DNA of 64,000 bases, taken from NCBI GenBank assembly GCA_964417725.1, contig CAYQIV010000013.1, forward strand, positions 26,417 through 90,416. The letters run 5' to 3'. Every line of letters begins with the position of its first letter. Positions within the stretch are counted from its first letter, which is position 1. This DNA comes from SHZI01 sp964417725. Lineage in GTDB: Bacteria > Pseudomonadota > Gammaproteobacteria > Steroidobacterales > GCA-2729495. The position numbers and the translations under genes are program-made. The notes beneath the pieces were generated by a model. The model saw nothing but the letters and a program-made list of their open reading frames with translations. It searched no databases and had not been told where the DNA came from. This document shows, in pieces, positions 36,611-45,881 of the stretch.

Positions 36611-37390
36611 TCAGCCACTGCGGTCTTCGGCCGCAGTGCCGGCCGCGGCCGGGGTGCGCAGGAAGCGGCACAGCAGGATGCCGCCCTCGTAGAGCAGGTA
36701 CATCGGGATGGCCAGCAGCGACTGCGAAAAGACGTCCGGTGGCGTCAGCATCATGCCGACGACGAAGGCGCCGAGCAGCACGTACTGGCGGTTGCGGCGC
36801 AGGGCGTCGATTGAAACCATGCCGGTCAGCACCAGCACCACGGTGGCCACGGGTACCTCGAAGGCCAGACCGAAGGCGAGGAACAGCGCCAGCACGAAAT
36901 CGAGGTAGCGGCTGATGTCGGTCATCACCTGGACGCCACTCGGCGCCGTGGCGGCGAAGAAGCCGAACATCACCGGGAAGACGACGAAGTAGGCGAAGGC
37001 GATCCCGACGTAGAACAGCACGATGCTGGACAGGAGCAGCGGGATCGCCACGCGCTTTTCGCGCCGGTAGAGTCCTGGGGCGATGAAGGCCCAGGCCTGG
37101 TAGATGATCACCGGCATGGCCAGCAGGATCGCGACGTAGAACGCCGTCTTGAACGGCGTCAGGAACGGGGAGGCGACCTCCGTGGCGATCATGGTCGAAC
37201 CGGCGGGCAGCTGGCCCATCAGCGGCCGGGCCACGGCCTCGAAGACCTGTGCGGCGAAAGGCACAAGGCCCAGGAAGCACAGCAGGATGGCGCCCCCGGC
37301 CTTCATCAGCCGCGACCTCAGCTCGAGGAGGTGCGACATCAGGCTGGCTTCGGGCAAGGACTCCTGACTGTCGCCGGCTGAAGGGGCCAT
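36611..37390 (-). CDS. tatC: Sec-independent (Tat) translocase subunit TatC
   Basis: Core membrane subunit that recognises twin-arginine signal peptides. Six hydrophobic helices; ASLMSHLLELRSRL at the N-terminus, YQAWAFIAPGLYRREKR and MLTPPDVFSQSLLAIPMYLLYE are TatC signatures. Start uncertain: ATG 37390 gives 259 residues; ATG 37456 adds 22 residues but overlaps tatB by 32 bases. Neither has a strong ribosome site. The C-terminus is short and polar. Confidence 0.94.
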   Translation of the reverse strand: MAPSAGDSQESLPEASLMSHLLELRSRLMKAGGAILLCFLGLVPFAAQVFEAVARPLMGQLPAGSTMIATEVASPFLTPFKTAFYVAILLAMPVIIYQAWAFIAPGLYRREKRVAIPLLLSSIVLFYVGIAFAYFVVFPVMFGFFAATAPSGVQVMTDISRYLDFVLALFLAFGLAFEVPVATVVLVLTGMVSIDALRRNRQYVLLGAFVVGMMLTPPDVFSQSLLAIPMYLLYEGGILLCRFLRTPAAAGTAAEDRSG

Positions 37391-37424
37391 GGGGTGCGTG
37401 TCGTGCGGGACGCGGCCAAGCGGG

Positions 37425-37739
37425 TCAGGCAGTACCGCGGCCGTCGGGTTTGCCATCCGCCGGCGTGGCGGTCGGCGCGTCGGCGCTTTCGCCCGGGATC
37501 AGGCTGGAAACCCCGGGGCGGCTGTAGGACGCCGGTGTCGGTGGTGCGGCCTGCTGCGGCGGGTGATCGGCGGCATCGATCTCCTGCTGCAGCTGGTGGC
37601 TGAGCGAGCGGGCCATGCGGCGGGCCTGGGCGACGTAGCGGCCGAGCTGGCCGGCGACGCGCGGGAGTTTTTCCGGCCCGAGGACGATGAGCCCCAGTGC
37701 GGAGATCAGCGCCAGTTCCCAGAAGCCGATGTCGAACAT
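37425..37739 (-). CDS. tatB: Tat translocase subunit TatB
   Basis: 104 residues: membrane hairpin MFDIGFWELALISALGLIVL-GPEKLPR with the conserved FG/GPE pattern, amphipathic helix (about 25-55), then a Pro/Ala-rich tail. It forms the signal-peptide receptor with TatC. GAGG within the end of tatA serves as ribosome site; only four bases separate the two genes. Confidence 0.94.
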   Translation of the reverse strand: MFDIGFWELALISALGLIVLGPEKLPRVAGQLGRYVAQARRMARSLSHQLQQEIDAADHPPQQAAPPTPASYSRPGVSSLIPGESADAPTATPADGKPDGRGTA

Positions 37740-37743
37740 CGCC

Positions 37744-37983
37744 TCAGGCGCCCTTGCCCTGCTCCGATTTCTGCTTGTCGGCCGGGCTCTCCGTGAACTC
37801 GGCGTCGGGCTTGTCGAGCTGACGCGGGTCGTCGCGGTCTGCATCGCTCATGGCCTTGCGGAACCCCTTGACGGCGCTGCCCAGGTCCGAGCCCAGGCTC
37901 TTCATGCGCTTGGTGCCGAAGATCATGATGACGATGAGCAACACGATGAGCAGTTGCCAGATGCTGATGCCACCAAGTCCCAT
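37744..37983 (-). CDS. tatA: Tat translocase subunit TatA
   Basis: 79 residues: N-terminal transmembrane helix (ISIWQLLIVLLIVIMIFGTK with the conserved FGTKRMK turn), amphipathic helix (about 25-45, LGSDLGSAVKGFRKAM), charged tail. Forms the pore-like assemblies of the Tat pathway. TGGAGG precedes the ATG by 6 bases. First gene of tatA-tatB-tatC. Confidence 0.96.
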   Translation of the reverse strand: MGLGGISIWQLLIVLLIVIMIFGTKRMKSLGSDLGSAVKGFRKAMSDADRDDPRQLDKPDAEFTESPADKQKSEQGKGA

Positions 37984-38069
37984 GACGTACCTCCAGGCGG
38001 TTGCGTGCCGCGCTGTACAGAAGAAACAGGGCCATGATACGCGATGGCGCGTTGCGGCCGTGGCGGATT

Positions 38070-38519
38070 TCAGGATGTCGGGGCCACCTGCAGCCAGAGC
38101 GTCACGGGTCCGCGGTTGAGCAGCGCAACATCCATGTCGGCGCCGAAGACGCCGGTGGCCACGTGCAGCCCGCTGTCGCGCACCGCGGCGACCAGGGCGT
38201 CGAACCCCCGCCGTCCGGCTTCGTGCGGTGCCGCCCGCTCGAAGCCGGGCCGGTTGCCGCGCGTCGTGTCCGCCGCGAGGGTGAACTGCGGCACCAGCAG
38301 CAGGGCCCCGCCGGTGTCCATCACCGACCGGTTCATGCGCCCTTCGTCATCCGCGAACACCCGGCAGGCCAGCAGCCGCTGGGCCAGCCGCCGGGCCGTC
38401 TCGGGCTGATCGCCCCGCTCGACCCCCACCAGTACCAGCAGACCGGTGCCGATGGCCGCTACTTCCTGTCCTGCCACGGCAACACTGGCCCGTGACACCC
38501 GCTGGAGCAGGGCGATCAT
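38070..38519 (-). CDS. dtd: D-aminoacyl-tRNA deacylase
   Basis: 149 residues, the DTD proofreading enzyme that removes D-amino acids (and glycine from tRNA-Ala). MIALLQRVSRASVAV begins the family; VPQFTLAADTTRGNRPGF is the active-site motif (SQFTL in most members, here PQFTL) and NRGPVTLWLQ carries the Gly-cisPro motif. Start at ATG 38519; open frame upstream is AT-rich and non-coding in character. Ribosome site weak. Confidence 0.93.
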   Translation of the reverse strand: MIALLQRVSRASVAVAGQEVAAIGTGLLVLVGVERGDQPETARRLAQRLLACRVFADDEGRMNRSVMDTGGALLLVPQFTLAADTTRGNRPGFERAAPHEAGRRGFDALVAAVRDSGLHVATGVFGADMDVALLNRGPVTLWLQVAPTS

Positions 38520-38752
38520 CAGAAAAATCCCACATTCATGTTTGTAATAACCATTTCTATGATGATAAAAACACTTTTCTAAAAATATATAGAAAGTGGA
38601 AATTTGTATCTGATTTATTGCCAATAAATGCACTAAAGTAGAATGGATATATTATCCAATCGCCCGTTGGCAACCGGCGAGGGCCTGTCTAATATCACCC
38701 CGCCACAGACCGGATGCCGGGCCGCCATGACGCCGCACCACCCTACCCTTTC
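38520..38752. other. AT-rich intergenic patch with palindromes between dtd and the peptide ABC operon
   Basis: About 145 bases (38521-38665) are strongly AT-rich in a very GC-rich chromosome. Dyads: ATTTATTG-C-CAATAAAT (38613-38629, perfect 8-base arms), CACTTTTCT near 38572 with TAGAAAGTG at 38590-38598 (imperfect), and GGATA-TAT-TATCC (38645-38657). The divergent genes on both sides need promoters here, and several TATA-like boxes are present, so this is most likely a shared control region; horizontally acquired or H-NS-like-bound DNA is an alternative. Confidence 0.6.
38613..38629. repeat. Perfect 17-base palindrome, candidate operator
   Basis: ATTTATTGCCAATAAAT has 8-base arms around a single C. 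It sits in the divergent dtd/peptide transporter region, about 94 bases before dtd and 124 before the lipoprotein gene. Symmetry of this size is typical of a dimeric repressor site. No T tract follows in either direction that would suggest a terminator. Confidence 0.45.
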
Positions 38753-40564
38753 ATGAGCCTGCGGCTGCGCGTGCTGGCACTGTGCCTGGCGGCAGGGCTC
38801 GCGGCCTGCGGCGGCGCGGGTCCCGAGCGGGCGCCCGGTGCGCCGGGCCAGCGGGTCTACCGCCACGCCATGGACCAGGCGCCGACCAGCCTCGACCCGA
38901 CCCAGGCGGCGAATGTCTACGCCAATCATGTGGTCGTCAATGTCTATGACACCCTCTACGCCTACCAGTACCTGGCGCGGCCCTACGCGCTGAAGCCCAA
39001 CCTGGCGGACGGTTTCCCGGCCGTCAGTGCCGACGGCCTGCACTACCGGATCCGCATCAAGCCCGGGGTGCGCTTCATCGACGACCCCTGTTTCCCCGGC
39101 GGGCGCGGTCGCGAAGTGGTCGCCGAAGACGTCGTGTATTCACTCAAGCGCCAGTTCGATCCGGCCAATCAACCGCAGGGTGCGTGGTTGTGGCAGGGGC
39201 GAATCGTCGGCCTCGACGCGTGGAAGGCGGCCGGTTCGCGCTACGACGAACCGGTCGAAGGGCTGCGGGCGGTCGACCGCCACACCCTGGAGATTCGTCT
39301 CCTTCGCCCCTACCCCCAGCTCGTCGATACCCTGGCGCAGGGCTACTCGGCCGTGGTGCCGCGTGAAGCGGTGGCGTACTACGGCAAGCAACTCGGCGTC
39401 CACCCGGTCGGTTCCGGGCCGTTCCGGCTGGTGAGCTACGACACCGCCAAGGTCGTCATGCTGCCGAATCCTCATTTCCGCCGCGAACCGGTCGACATTC
39501 ATGCCGAGGGTTACGACCCGGCCACCCAGGCCTACACCGGTGTCGAAGCCATCCACGGGCGCGCCCCGCCATTCGTCGATCGCCTCGAGATCCATTTCAT
39601 CAGCGAGCAGAGTGCGGCGTGGAGCGCCTTCACCAAAGGCGACGAAATCCAGTTTGCGACCCTCCCTGTCGAACAGGTCGACCGCGTCCTCGCCACCCGC
39701 GACCCGGTGACCCTGCGGCCGGAATACGCCGCCCGGTACCACATCCATGCCGGTGTCGAGGCGGGCTTCATCTTCACCAGCTTCAACATGGATTTCCCCG
39801 AGTTCGGGGACCACCCCGACCCGGACCGGACACGGCGCAACAAGGCCCTGCGCTGCGCCATCATCAAGGCCTACGACTGGCGCGCACGCAACGAAAGCTG
39901 GTTCTTCGGTCTCGCAAAGGTCTTTCCCGGCATCATCACCCCGGCCAGCCCGGAGTTCGATCCCGACCTCCCCGCCGACAGCATCACGCGGGATGTCGAG
40001 GGGGCGCGTCGCCTGCTCCGCGAGCACGGCTGGCACGCCGACAACCTGCCGGTGCTGACCTATGGCACCACGGCCGGCGTCACCGAGCGGCTCTTCTTCG
40101 AGCAGTTCCGCGCCTGGCTGCGCGAGATCGGCTGGCCGCGTGACAAGATCGTGCAGAGAACCTACGCCAACTTCGGGGATATCAGTCGCGCATGGAAGCG
40201 CAGCGAGTTGCCGCTGGTGGCCAAGGGCTGGGGCCTCGACTACCCCGACGCCGAGAATACCCTGCAGCTCTTCTATGGCCCCAACGGTTCGCCGGGGTCC
40301 AATGATGCCAATTATCGCAATCCGGCCTACGATGCGTTGTATGCACGAGGCGCCGTCATGCCGCCCTCGCCGGAACGCACCGCCCTCTACCAGCAGATGA
40401 ACCGCATGGTGATCGATGACTGCGTGGCCATCACCGGCCTGTCGCGCATGCGCGTCTATCTCTGGCACCGCGATGTGATCGCCTTGCCCGACCGCGAGAT
40501 CGTCGGCGGCTTCTTCCTGCGCTACGTCGACCTCGCGCCGCCCACCGCGCCACAGGGCCGTTGA
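38753..40564 (+). CDS. ABC transporter substrate-binding lipoprotein, oligopeptide type
   Basis: 603 residues. Lipoprotein signal MSLRLRVLALCLAAGLAAC with lipobox LAAC (Cys19), then a family 5 solute-binding protein. Seen: APTSLDPTQA, EDVVYSLKRQFDP, VGSGPFRLVSYDT, a pattern of OppA/DppA-like proteins. It is longer than DppA (about 535). Start at the ATG at 38753; an upstream ATG has no signal peptide. First gene of a five-gene import operon with two permeases and two ATPases. Substrate probably peptides; other family 5 substrates (nickel, heme) cannot be excluded. Confidence 0.9.
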   Translation: MSLRLRVLALCLAAGLAACGGAGPERAPGAPGQRVYRHAMDQAPTSLDPTQAANVYANHVVVNVYDTLYAYQYLARPYALKPNLADGFPAVSADGLHYRIRIKPGVRFIDDPCFPGGRGREVVAEDVVYSLKRQFDPANQPQGAWLWQGRIVGLDAWKAAGSRYDEPVEGLRAVDRHTLEIRLLRPYPQLVDTLAQGYSAVVPREAVAYYGKQLGVHPVGSGPFRLVSYDTAKVVMLPNPHFRREPVDIHAEGYDPATQAYTGVEAIHGRAPPFVDRLEIHFISEQSAAWSAFTKGDEIQFATLPVEQVDRVLATRDPVTLRPEYAARYHIHAGVEAGFIFTSFNMDFPEFGDHPDPDRTRRNKALRCAIIKAYDWRARNESWFFGLAKVFPGIITPASPEFDPDLPADSITRDVEGARRLLREHGWHADNLPVLTYGTTAGVTERLFFEQFRAWLREIGWPRDKIVQRTYANFGDISRAWKRSELPLVAKGWGLDYPDAENTLQLFYGPNGSPGSNDANYRNPAYDALYARGAVMPPSPERTALYQQMNRMVIDDCVAITGLSRMRVYLWHRDVIALPDREIVGGFFLRYVDLAPPTAPQGR

Positions 40565-41514
40565 TGGGCGTCCTGCAGTACACCCTGCGCAAGCTCCTCG
40601 CCGGTATCCCGCTGGTCATCGGCGTGACGCTGGTGAGCTTTGCCCTCATGGTCTGGTTCGGTCCCGACCGCACCTACGAGCTGCTCGGCAAGAACCCCAC
40701 CGAAGCGCAGATTCTCGAGGTGCGTGCCGCGCTGGGCTACGACCAGCCTTTTGCCACCCGCTATGTCGGCTACCTGCGCGAGATCGTCACCCTCGACTTC
40801 GGCGCTGCCTCGACCGGCGAACCGGTGCGCGCGCTCCTGGCGCGCACCATCCCCGTGTCGCTGGTGCTGGTCCTGCCGGGCTTCGTTCTCGGCCACGTGC
40901 TTGGCCTGGGGCTGGCGTTGCTGGCCGCATACTGGCGCGGGCGCTGGCCGGACAAGCTCATCATGGCCTTCGCCGTGCTCGGCATGAGCATCAGCTTCCT
41001 TATCGTGGTCATCGCCCTGCAGATCCTGCTCAGTTCGTCCGACGGCCTCGGCCTGTTTCCGGTGCGCGGCTGGGGCGTGCACTCCTTCGCCAGTTATCTT
41101 GAATACGTGGCGGTGCCGACGCTGGCCATCGCCTTCGTCGCGCTCGGCTACGAAACGCGCTTCTACCGCTCGGTGATCGTCGAAGAGGCGACCCGCGACC
41201 ACGTGCGCACGGCGCGGGCCTTCGGCATTCCGGAGTGGCGGATCTATGGCCGGCACATCCTGCGCAACTGCCTGATCCCGGTGATCACGCGCATCATGTT
41301 CTCGATCCCCTCGGTGGCCATCGGCGGCAGCCTGCTCATCGAGAGCTACTTCGGCATCCCCGGCATCGGCAAGGCCACGTACGAGGCGATCATCACCGGC
41401 GACCAGCCGGTGCTCAAGGCGGTGGTCAGCCTGACGGCGATCCTCTTCGTGCTGGTGGTGATCCTCAACGACCTGCTCTACCGCCTCGCCGACCCGCGGG
41501 TGACGCTGGGATGA
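40564..41514 (+). CDS. Peptide ABC transporter permease (DppB/OppB type)
   Basis: 316 residues with about six transmembrane helices. QYTLRKLLAGIPLVIGVTLV is the typical start of OppB-type permeases; the EAA loop contacting the ATPases is EATRDHVRTARAFGIPEWRI. The ATG at 40564 overlaps the previous stop (TGATG) and the 3' end overlaps the next gene (ATGA). Confidence 0.93.
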   Translation: MGVLQYTLRKLLAGIPLVIGVTLVSFALMVWFGPDRTYELLGKNPTEAQILEVRAALGYDQPFATRYVGYLREIVTLDFGAASTGEPVRALLARTIPVSLVLVLPGFVLGHVLGLGLALLAAYWRGRWPDKLIMAFAVLGMSISFLIVVIALQILLSSSDGLGLFPVRGWGVHSFASYLEYVAVPTLAIAFVALGYETRFYRSVIVEEATRDHVRTARAFGIPEWRIYGRHILRNCLIPVITRIMFSIPSVAIGGSLLIESYFGIPGIGKATYEAIITGDQPVLKAVVSLTAILFVLVVILNDLLYRLADPRVTLG

Positions 41515-42401
41515 GTGCCGTCGGCCCCGCCATCGACACCGATGACGGCGCCGTCCACGCCTCGCTGTGGCGTATTGCCGGGGCCAAGTTTGTCCGCGAC
41601 CGCATGGCGCTGCTGGCCACTGGCGTCGTCGTTGCCTATTTCATCGTCGCGCTGGGCGTCTGGCTCGGCCTTTGGGCGGATGGCTGGGACGACCTCGTCG
41701 GTGGCAAGTGGCAGCCGGCATCTGCCGCACACTGGTTCGGCACCAATATCATCGGCCAGGACATCTTCACCCGCGCGCTGTACAGCACCGCGACCGCCTT
41801 CGAGGTCGGGCTGGTGGTGGCCGTGGCGGTGACGCTGCTCGGTGCGCTGTTCGGTGCCGTGGCCGGCTACTTCGCCGGCAGCTGGCTCGACGAGGCCGTC
41901 CTGTGGCTGATGGGGGTACTCGATGCCATCCCCTTCTACCTGTTCATCGCCGCGGTGGCCTATGCACTGCGCGGCCACCCCTACGCCATGCACATCGGCA
42001 TGATCAGCTGTTTCTGGATCGGCACCGGCCGGCTCGTGCGCGGCGAGGTCATCAAGTTGCGTGGCATGGAGTACGTCGAGGCGGCGCATGCCATCGGCGT
42101 GCCGTGGTACACCATCATCCACCGCCACATTTTGCCCAATACCGTGCACATCCTGCTCGTGCAGGCTTCGATCGCCTTCGTCGGTGCGATCAAGGCCGAG
42201 GTCATCCTCAGCTTCCTCGGCATCGGCATCCGCGATGGCATGAGCTGGGGGCTGATGGTCGAGGAGAGCACCAAGGAAGTGCTCGCGGGCTTCTACAACA
42301 ACTTCCTCGCGGCCTCGTTGCTGATGTTTGGCCTGGTGATGGCCTTCAATGCGGTTGCCGATGCGCTCCAGGATGCGCTCGACCCGCGCAAGGTCGGGTG
42401 A
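41511..42401 (+). CDS. Peptide ABC transporter permease (DppC/OppC type)
   Basis: 296 residues, about six helices. GTNIIGQDIFTRALYSTATA and the EAA loop GMEYVEAAHAIGVPWYTIIH mark the OppC type; FLGIGIRDGMSWGLMVEES near the C-terminus is also characteristic. Start at ATG 41511 inside the stop of the preceding permease gene. Longer than E. coli OppC at the periplasmic loop (about 55-75). Confidence 0.93.
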   Translation: MSAVGPAIDTDDGAVHASLWRIAGAKFVRDRMALLATGVVVAYFIVALGVWLGLWADGWDDLVGGKWQPASAAHWFGTNIIGQDIFTRALYSTATAFEVGLVVAVAVTLLGALFGAVAGYFAGSWLDEAVLWLMGVLDAIPFYLFIAAVAYALRGHPYAMHIGMISCFWIGTGRLVRGEVIKLRGMEYVEAAHAIGVPWYTIIHRHILPNTVHILLVQASIAFVGAIKAEVILSFLGIGIRDGMSWGLMVEESTKEVLAGFYNNFLAASLLMFGLVMAFNAVADALQDALDPRKVG

Positions 42402-42402
42402 C

Positions 42403-43388
<986 letters not shown>

Positions 43389-43392
<4 letters not shown>

Positions 43393-44357
43393 CGGCCATG
43401 CCGCTCCTCGAGGTCCGCGACCTCGCCCTGCACTACCCAGTGCGTGGTGGCCTCCTGCACCGGGTCACGGCGCAGGTCCGGGCGGTCGATGGCGTGAGCT
43501 TTCGTATCGCCCCCGGGCGCACGCTCGGTCTGGTCGGTGAATCGGGCTGTGGCAAGTCGACGCTCGGGCGGGCGGTGCTGCGCCTGAAAACGCCGACCGC
43601 CGGGCAGGTGGTATTCGAAGGTGTCGACCTCACCGCGCTGTCGCGCCGTGAACTGCTGCCGTGGCGGCAGCGCATGCAGATCATCTTTCAGGACCCATGG
43701 GGTTCGCTCAACCCGCGCCGCAGCGTCGCCGAAGCGATCCGCGAGCCGCTCGACATCCACCGCATCGGCACGCCGGCCAGCCGTCGCGCGCGGGTCTTCG
43801 AGCTGCTCGATCTCGTCGGTCTCGCCCCGCGCATGGCCACACGCTATCCGCATGAATTTTCCGGTGGCCAGCGCCAGCGCATCGGCATCGCCCGTGCGCT
43901 GGCGCTCGAGCCGCGCTTCATCGTCGCCGACGAGCCGGTGTCGGCACTCGATGTGTCGGTGCAATCGCAGGTGCTGAACCTGATCTGCCGCCTCAAGCAG
44001 GAACTCGGCATCGCCTTCCTGTTCATCTCGCATGACCTGGCCGTGATCCAGCATGTCAGCGACGACGTGGCGGTGATGTACCTCGGCCGGATCGTCGAGC
44101 GGGCATCGGTGGCGCAGCTCTATGCCGCGCCGCGCCATCCGTATACCGAAGCGCTGCTCTCGGCCGTGCCCCAGCTCGACGAACGGGGCGGCCGGCGTAC
44201 CGTGCTTCAGGGTGATGTGCCCTCGCCGATGGCCCCACCGCCGGGGTGCGCCTTCCACGGCCGCTGTCCGCGCGTGCAGCCGACCTGTCGTGCGGTCGTG
44301 CCGGTGCTCAAGGACATCGGCGACGGCCACCATGTGGCCTGCCACCTGTACCCGTGA
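43389..44357 (+). CDS. Peptide ABC transporter ATPase (DppF/OppF type)
   Basis: 322 residues. Walker A GESGCGKST, signature FSGGQRQRIGIARAL, Walker B FIVADEPVSALD, H-loop ISHDLAVIQHV, and C-terminal cysteine motif CAFHGRCPRVQPTC. It forms the heterodimeric motor with the preceding ATPase. Last gene of the operon; six bases separate its stop from that of the convergent trkH gene. Confidence 0.94.
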
Positions 44358-44363
44358 TGGCGT

Positions 44364-45815
44364 TCAGGAGCGCCAGAAGGTGGGTGAAAACAGCACCAGC
44401 AGCGTGAACACCTCGAGCCGTCCAAGGAACATGGCCGCCATGCACACCCACTTTGCCGGTGCGCTGACTGTCGTGTAGCTGCTGGCGGCCTCGCCGATCG
44501 CCGGGCCGAGATTGTTCATGCTTGAGGCGAGTGCGGCGAAGGCGCTCACCTGGTCCATGCCGAGGCTGACCAGCACCACCAGCATCATGCCGAACAGGAT
44601 GATGTAGGCCACGCAGAAGCCCCACACCGCGTCGATGACCCGCTGGGGCACCACGGCGCTGCCGAGCCGCACCGGGATCTCGCTGTGCGGGTGGATCAGG
44701 CGGCGGATCTCGCGCACGCCCTGGTTGTAGATCAGCAGCCAGCGGATCACCTTCATGCCGCCGGCCGTCGAGCCGCCGCAGCCGCCGATGAAGCTGACGA
44801 GGATCAGCAGCACCGGCAGCACGCCCGGCCACGGGGCGAAGCTTTCGGTGGTGAACCCCGACGTGGTGAGGATTGACACGGCCTGGAAAAGTCCGTGGCG
44901 GGCCGACTCGCTGGCGTCGCCGTGGTACCCCGACAAGGCGAGCACCGCGACGACGGCGATGATGAGCACGCTGAGCACGCGGACGAAGATGCGCAGCTCC
45001 GCGTCGCGGCGGTAGTTGCCGAGCTGCAGGCCGCGCCAGGCGGCAAAGTGCAGCGAGTAATTGATCGCCGAGATCGACATGCCGGCGATGCAGATCAGCT
45101 CGATGAGCCGGCTGTCGAACCAGCCGATGCTGTCGTCGTGGGTCGAGAAACCGCCGGTGGCGATGGTCGTCATGCCGTGGCAGATGGCATCGAAGGGCGT
45201 CATGCCGGCCAGCCAGTAGGCGGTGCTGCAGATGACGGTCAGGCCGGCGTAGATCAGCCACAGGGCCTTGGCGGTCTCGGTGATGCGCGGGGTCAACTTG
45301 GTGTCCTTGAGCGGCCCCGGCATCTCGGCGCGGTAGAGCTGCATGCCGCCGATGCCGAGCATCGGCAGCACGGCCACCGCCAGGACGATGATGCCCATGC
45401 CGCCGAACCACTGCAGCTGGGCGCGGTAGTAGAGAATTGAACGCGGCAGCGTGTCGAGCCCGACCAGCGTCGTCGCGCCGGTGGTCGTCAGCCCGGCGGT
45501 CGTTTCGAAGAACGCGTCCGTGATCGACAGTGCCGGCTCCCCGGCCAGCAGCAGGGGGATCGCCGCGAACAGCGTCAGGCCGATCCAGAACAGCGCGGTG
45601 ACGATGAAACCGTCGCGCAGGCGCAGTTCCTGGACCCTGTGCCGTGACGACAGCCACAGCAGGATGCCGGCCGCGAGGGTGATCGCGAACGCCGACAGGA
45701 ACGGATTCAGCTGTCCGTCGGCGTAGTGCAGGGAGACCAGCGCCGGCGGCACCATCGTGATGCTGAAGACCATCAGCAGCAGCCCGAGGATGCGCTGGAC
45801 GGCGAAAATGTGCAT
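44364..45815 (-). CDS. trkH: TrkH family potassium uptake channel, paralogue 2
   Basis: 483-residue membrane pore of the Trk system with four pore loops: P1 GLTTTGATTLVG, P2 TIATGGFSTHD, P3 ILTTSGFTTESFAPWPG, P4 ASSMNNLGPAIG. It needs TrkA (encoded at 47350-48711). Very similar in length and sequence to the adjacent gene, a tandem duplicate. P3 resembles the canonical SGFTT form more than paralogue 1. 66 bases separate the two trkH genes. Confidence 0.93.
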   Translation of the reverse strand: MHIFAVQRILGLLLMVFSITMVPPALVSLHYADGQLNPFLSAFAITLAAGILLWLSSRHRVQELRLRDGFIVTALFWIGLTLFAAIPLLLAGEPALSITDAFFETTAGLTTTGATTLVGLDTLPRSILYYRAQLQWFGGMGIIVLAVAVLPMLGIGGMQLYRAEMPGPLKDTKLTPRITETAKALWLIYAGLTVICSTAYWLAGMTPFDAICHGMTTIATGGFSTHDDSIGWFDSRLIELICIAGMSISAINYSLHFAAWRGLQLGNYRRDAELRIFVRVLSVLIIAVVAVLALSGYHGDASESARHGLFQAVSILTTSGFTTESFAPWPGVLPVLLILVSFIGGCGGSTAGGMKVIRWLLIYNQGVREIRRLIHPHSEIPVRLGSAVVPQRVIDAVWGFCVAYIILFGMMLVVLVSLGMDQVSAFAALASSMNNLGPAIGEAASSYTTVSAPAKWVCMAAMFLGRLEVFTLLVLFSPTFWRS

Positions 45816-45881
45816 GGCCGGGCCCTTATCCTCTCGGCGTCGCGGAAGTCGCCGGCAGGCGCCAGCTTACCGAAGACCCGC

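Noticed and set aside
38572..38598. Insertion-sequence end or attachment site in the AT-rich patch
   Set aside because: No transposase, integrase, tRNA gene or target-site duplication is seen nearby; the dyads alone do not support it.
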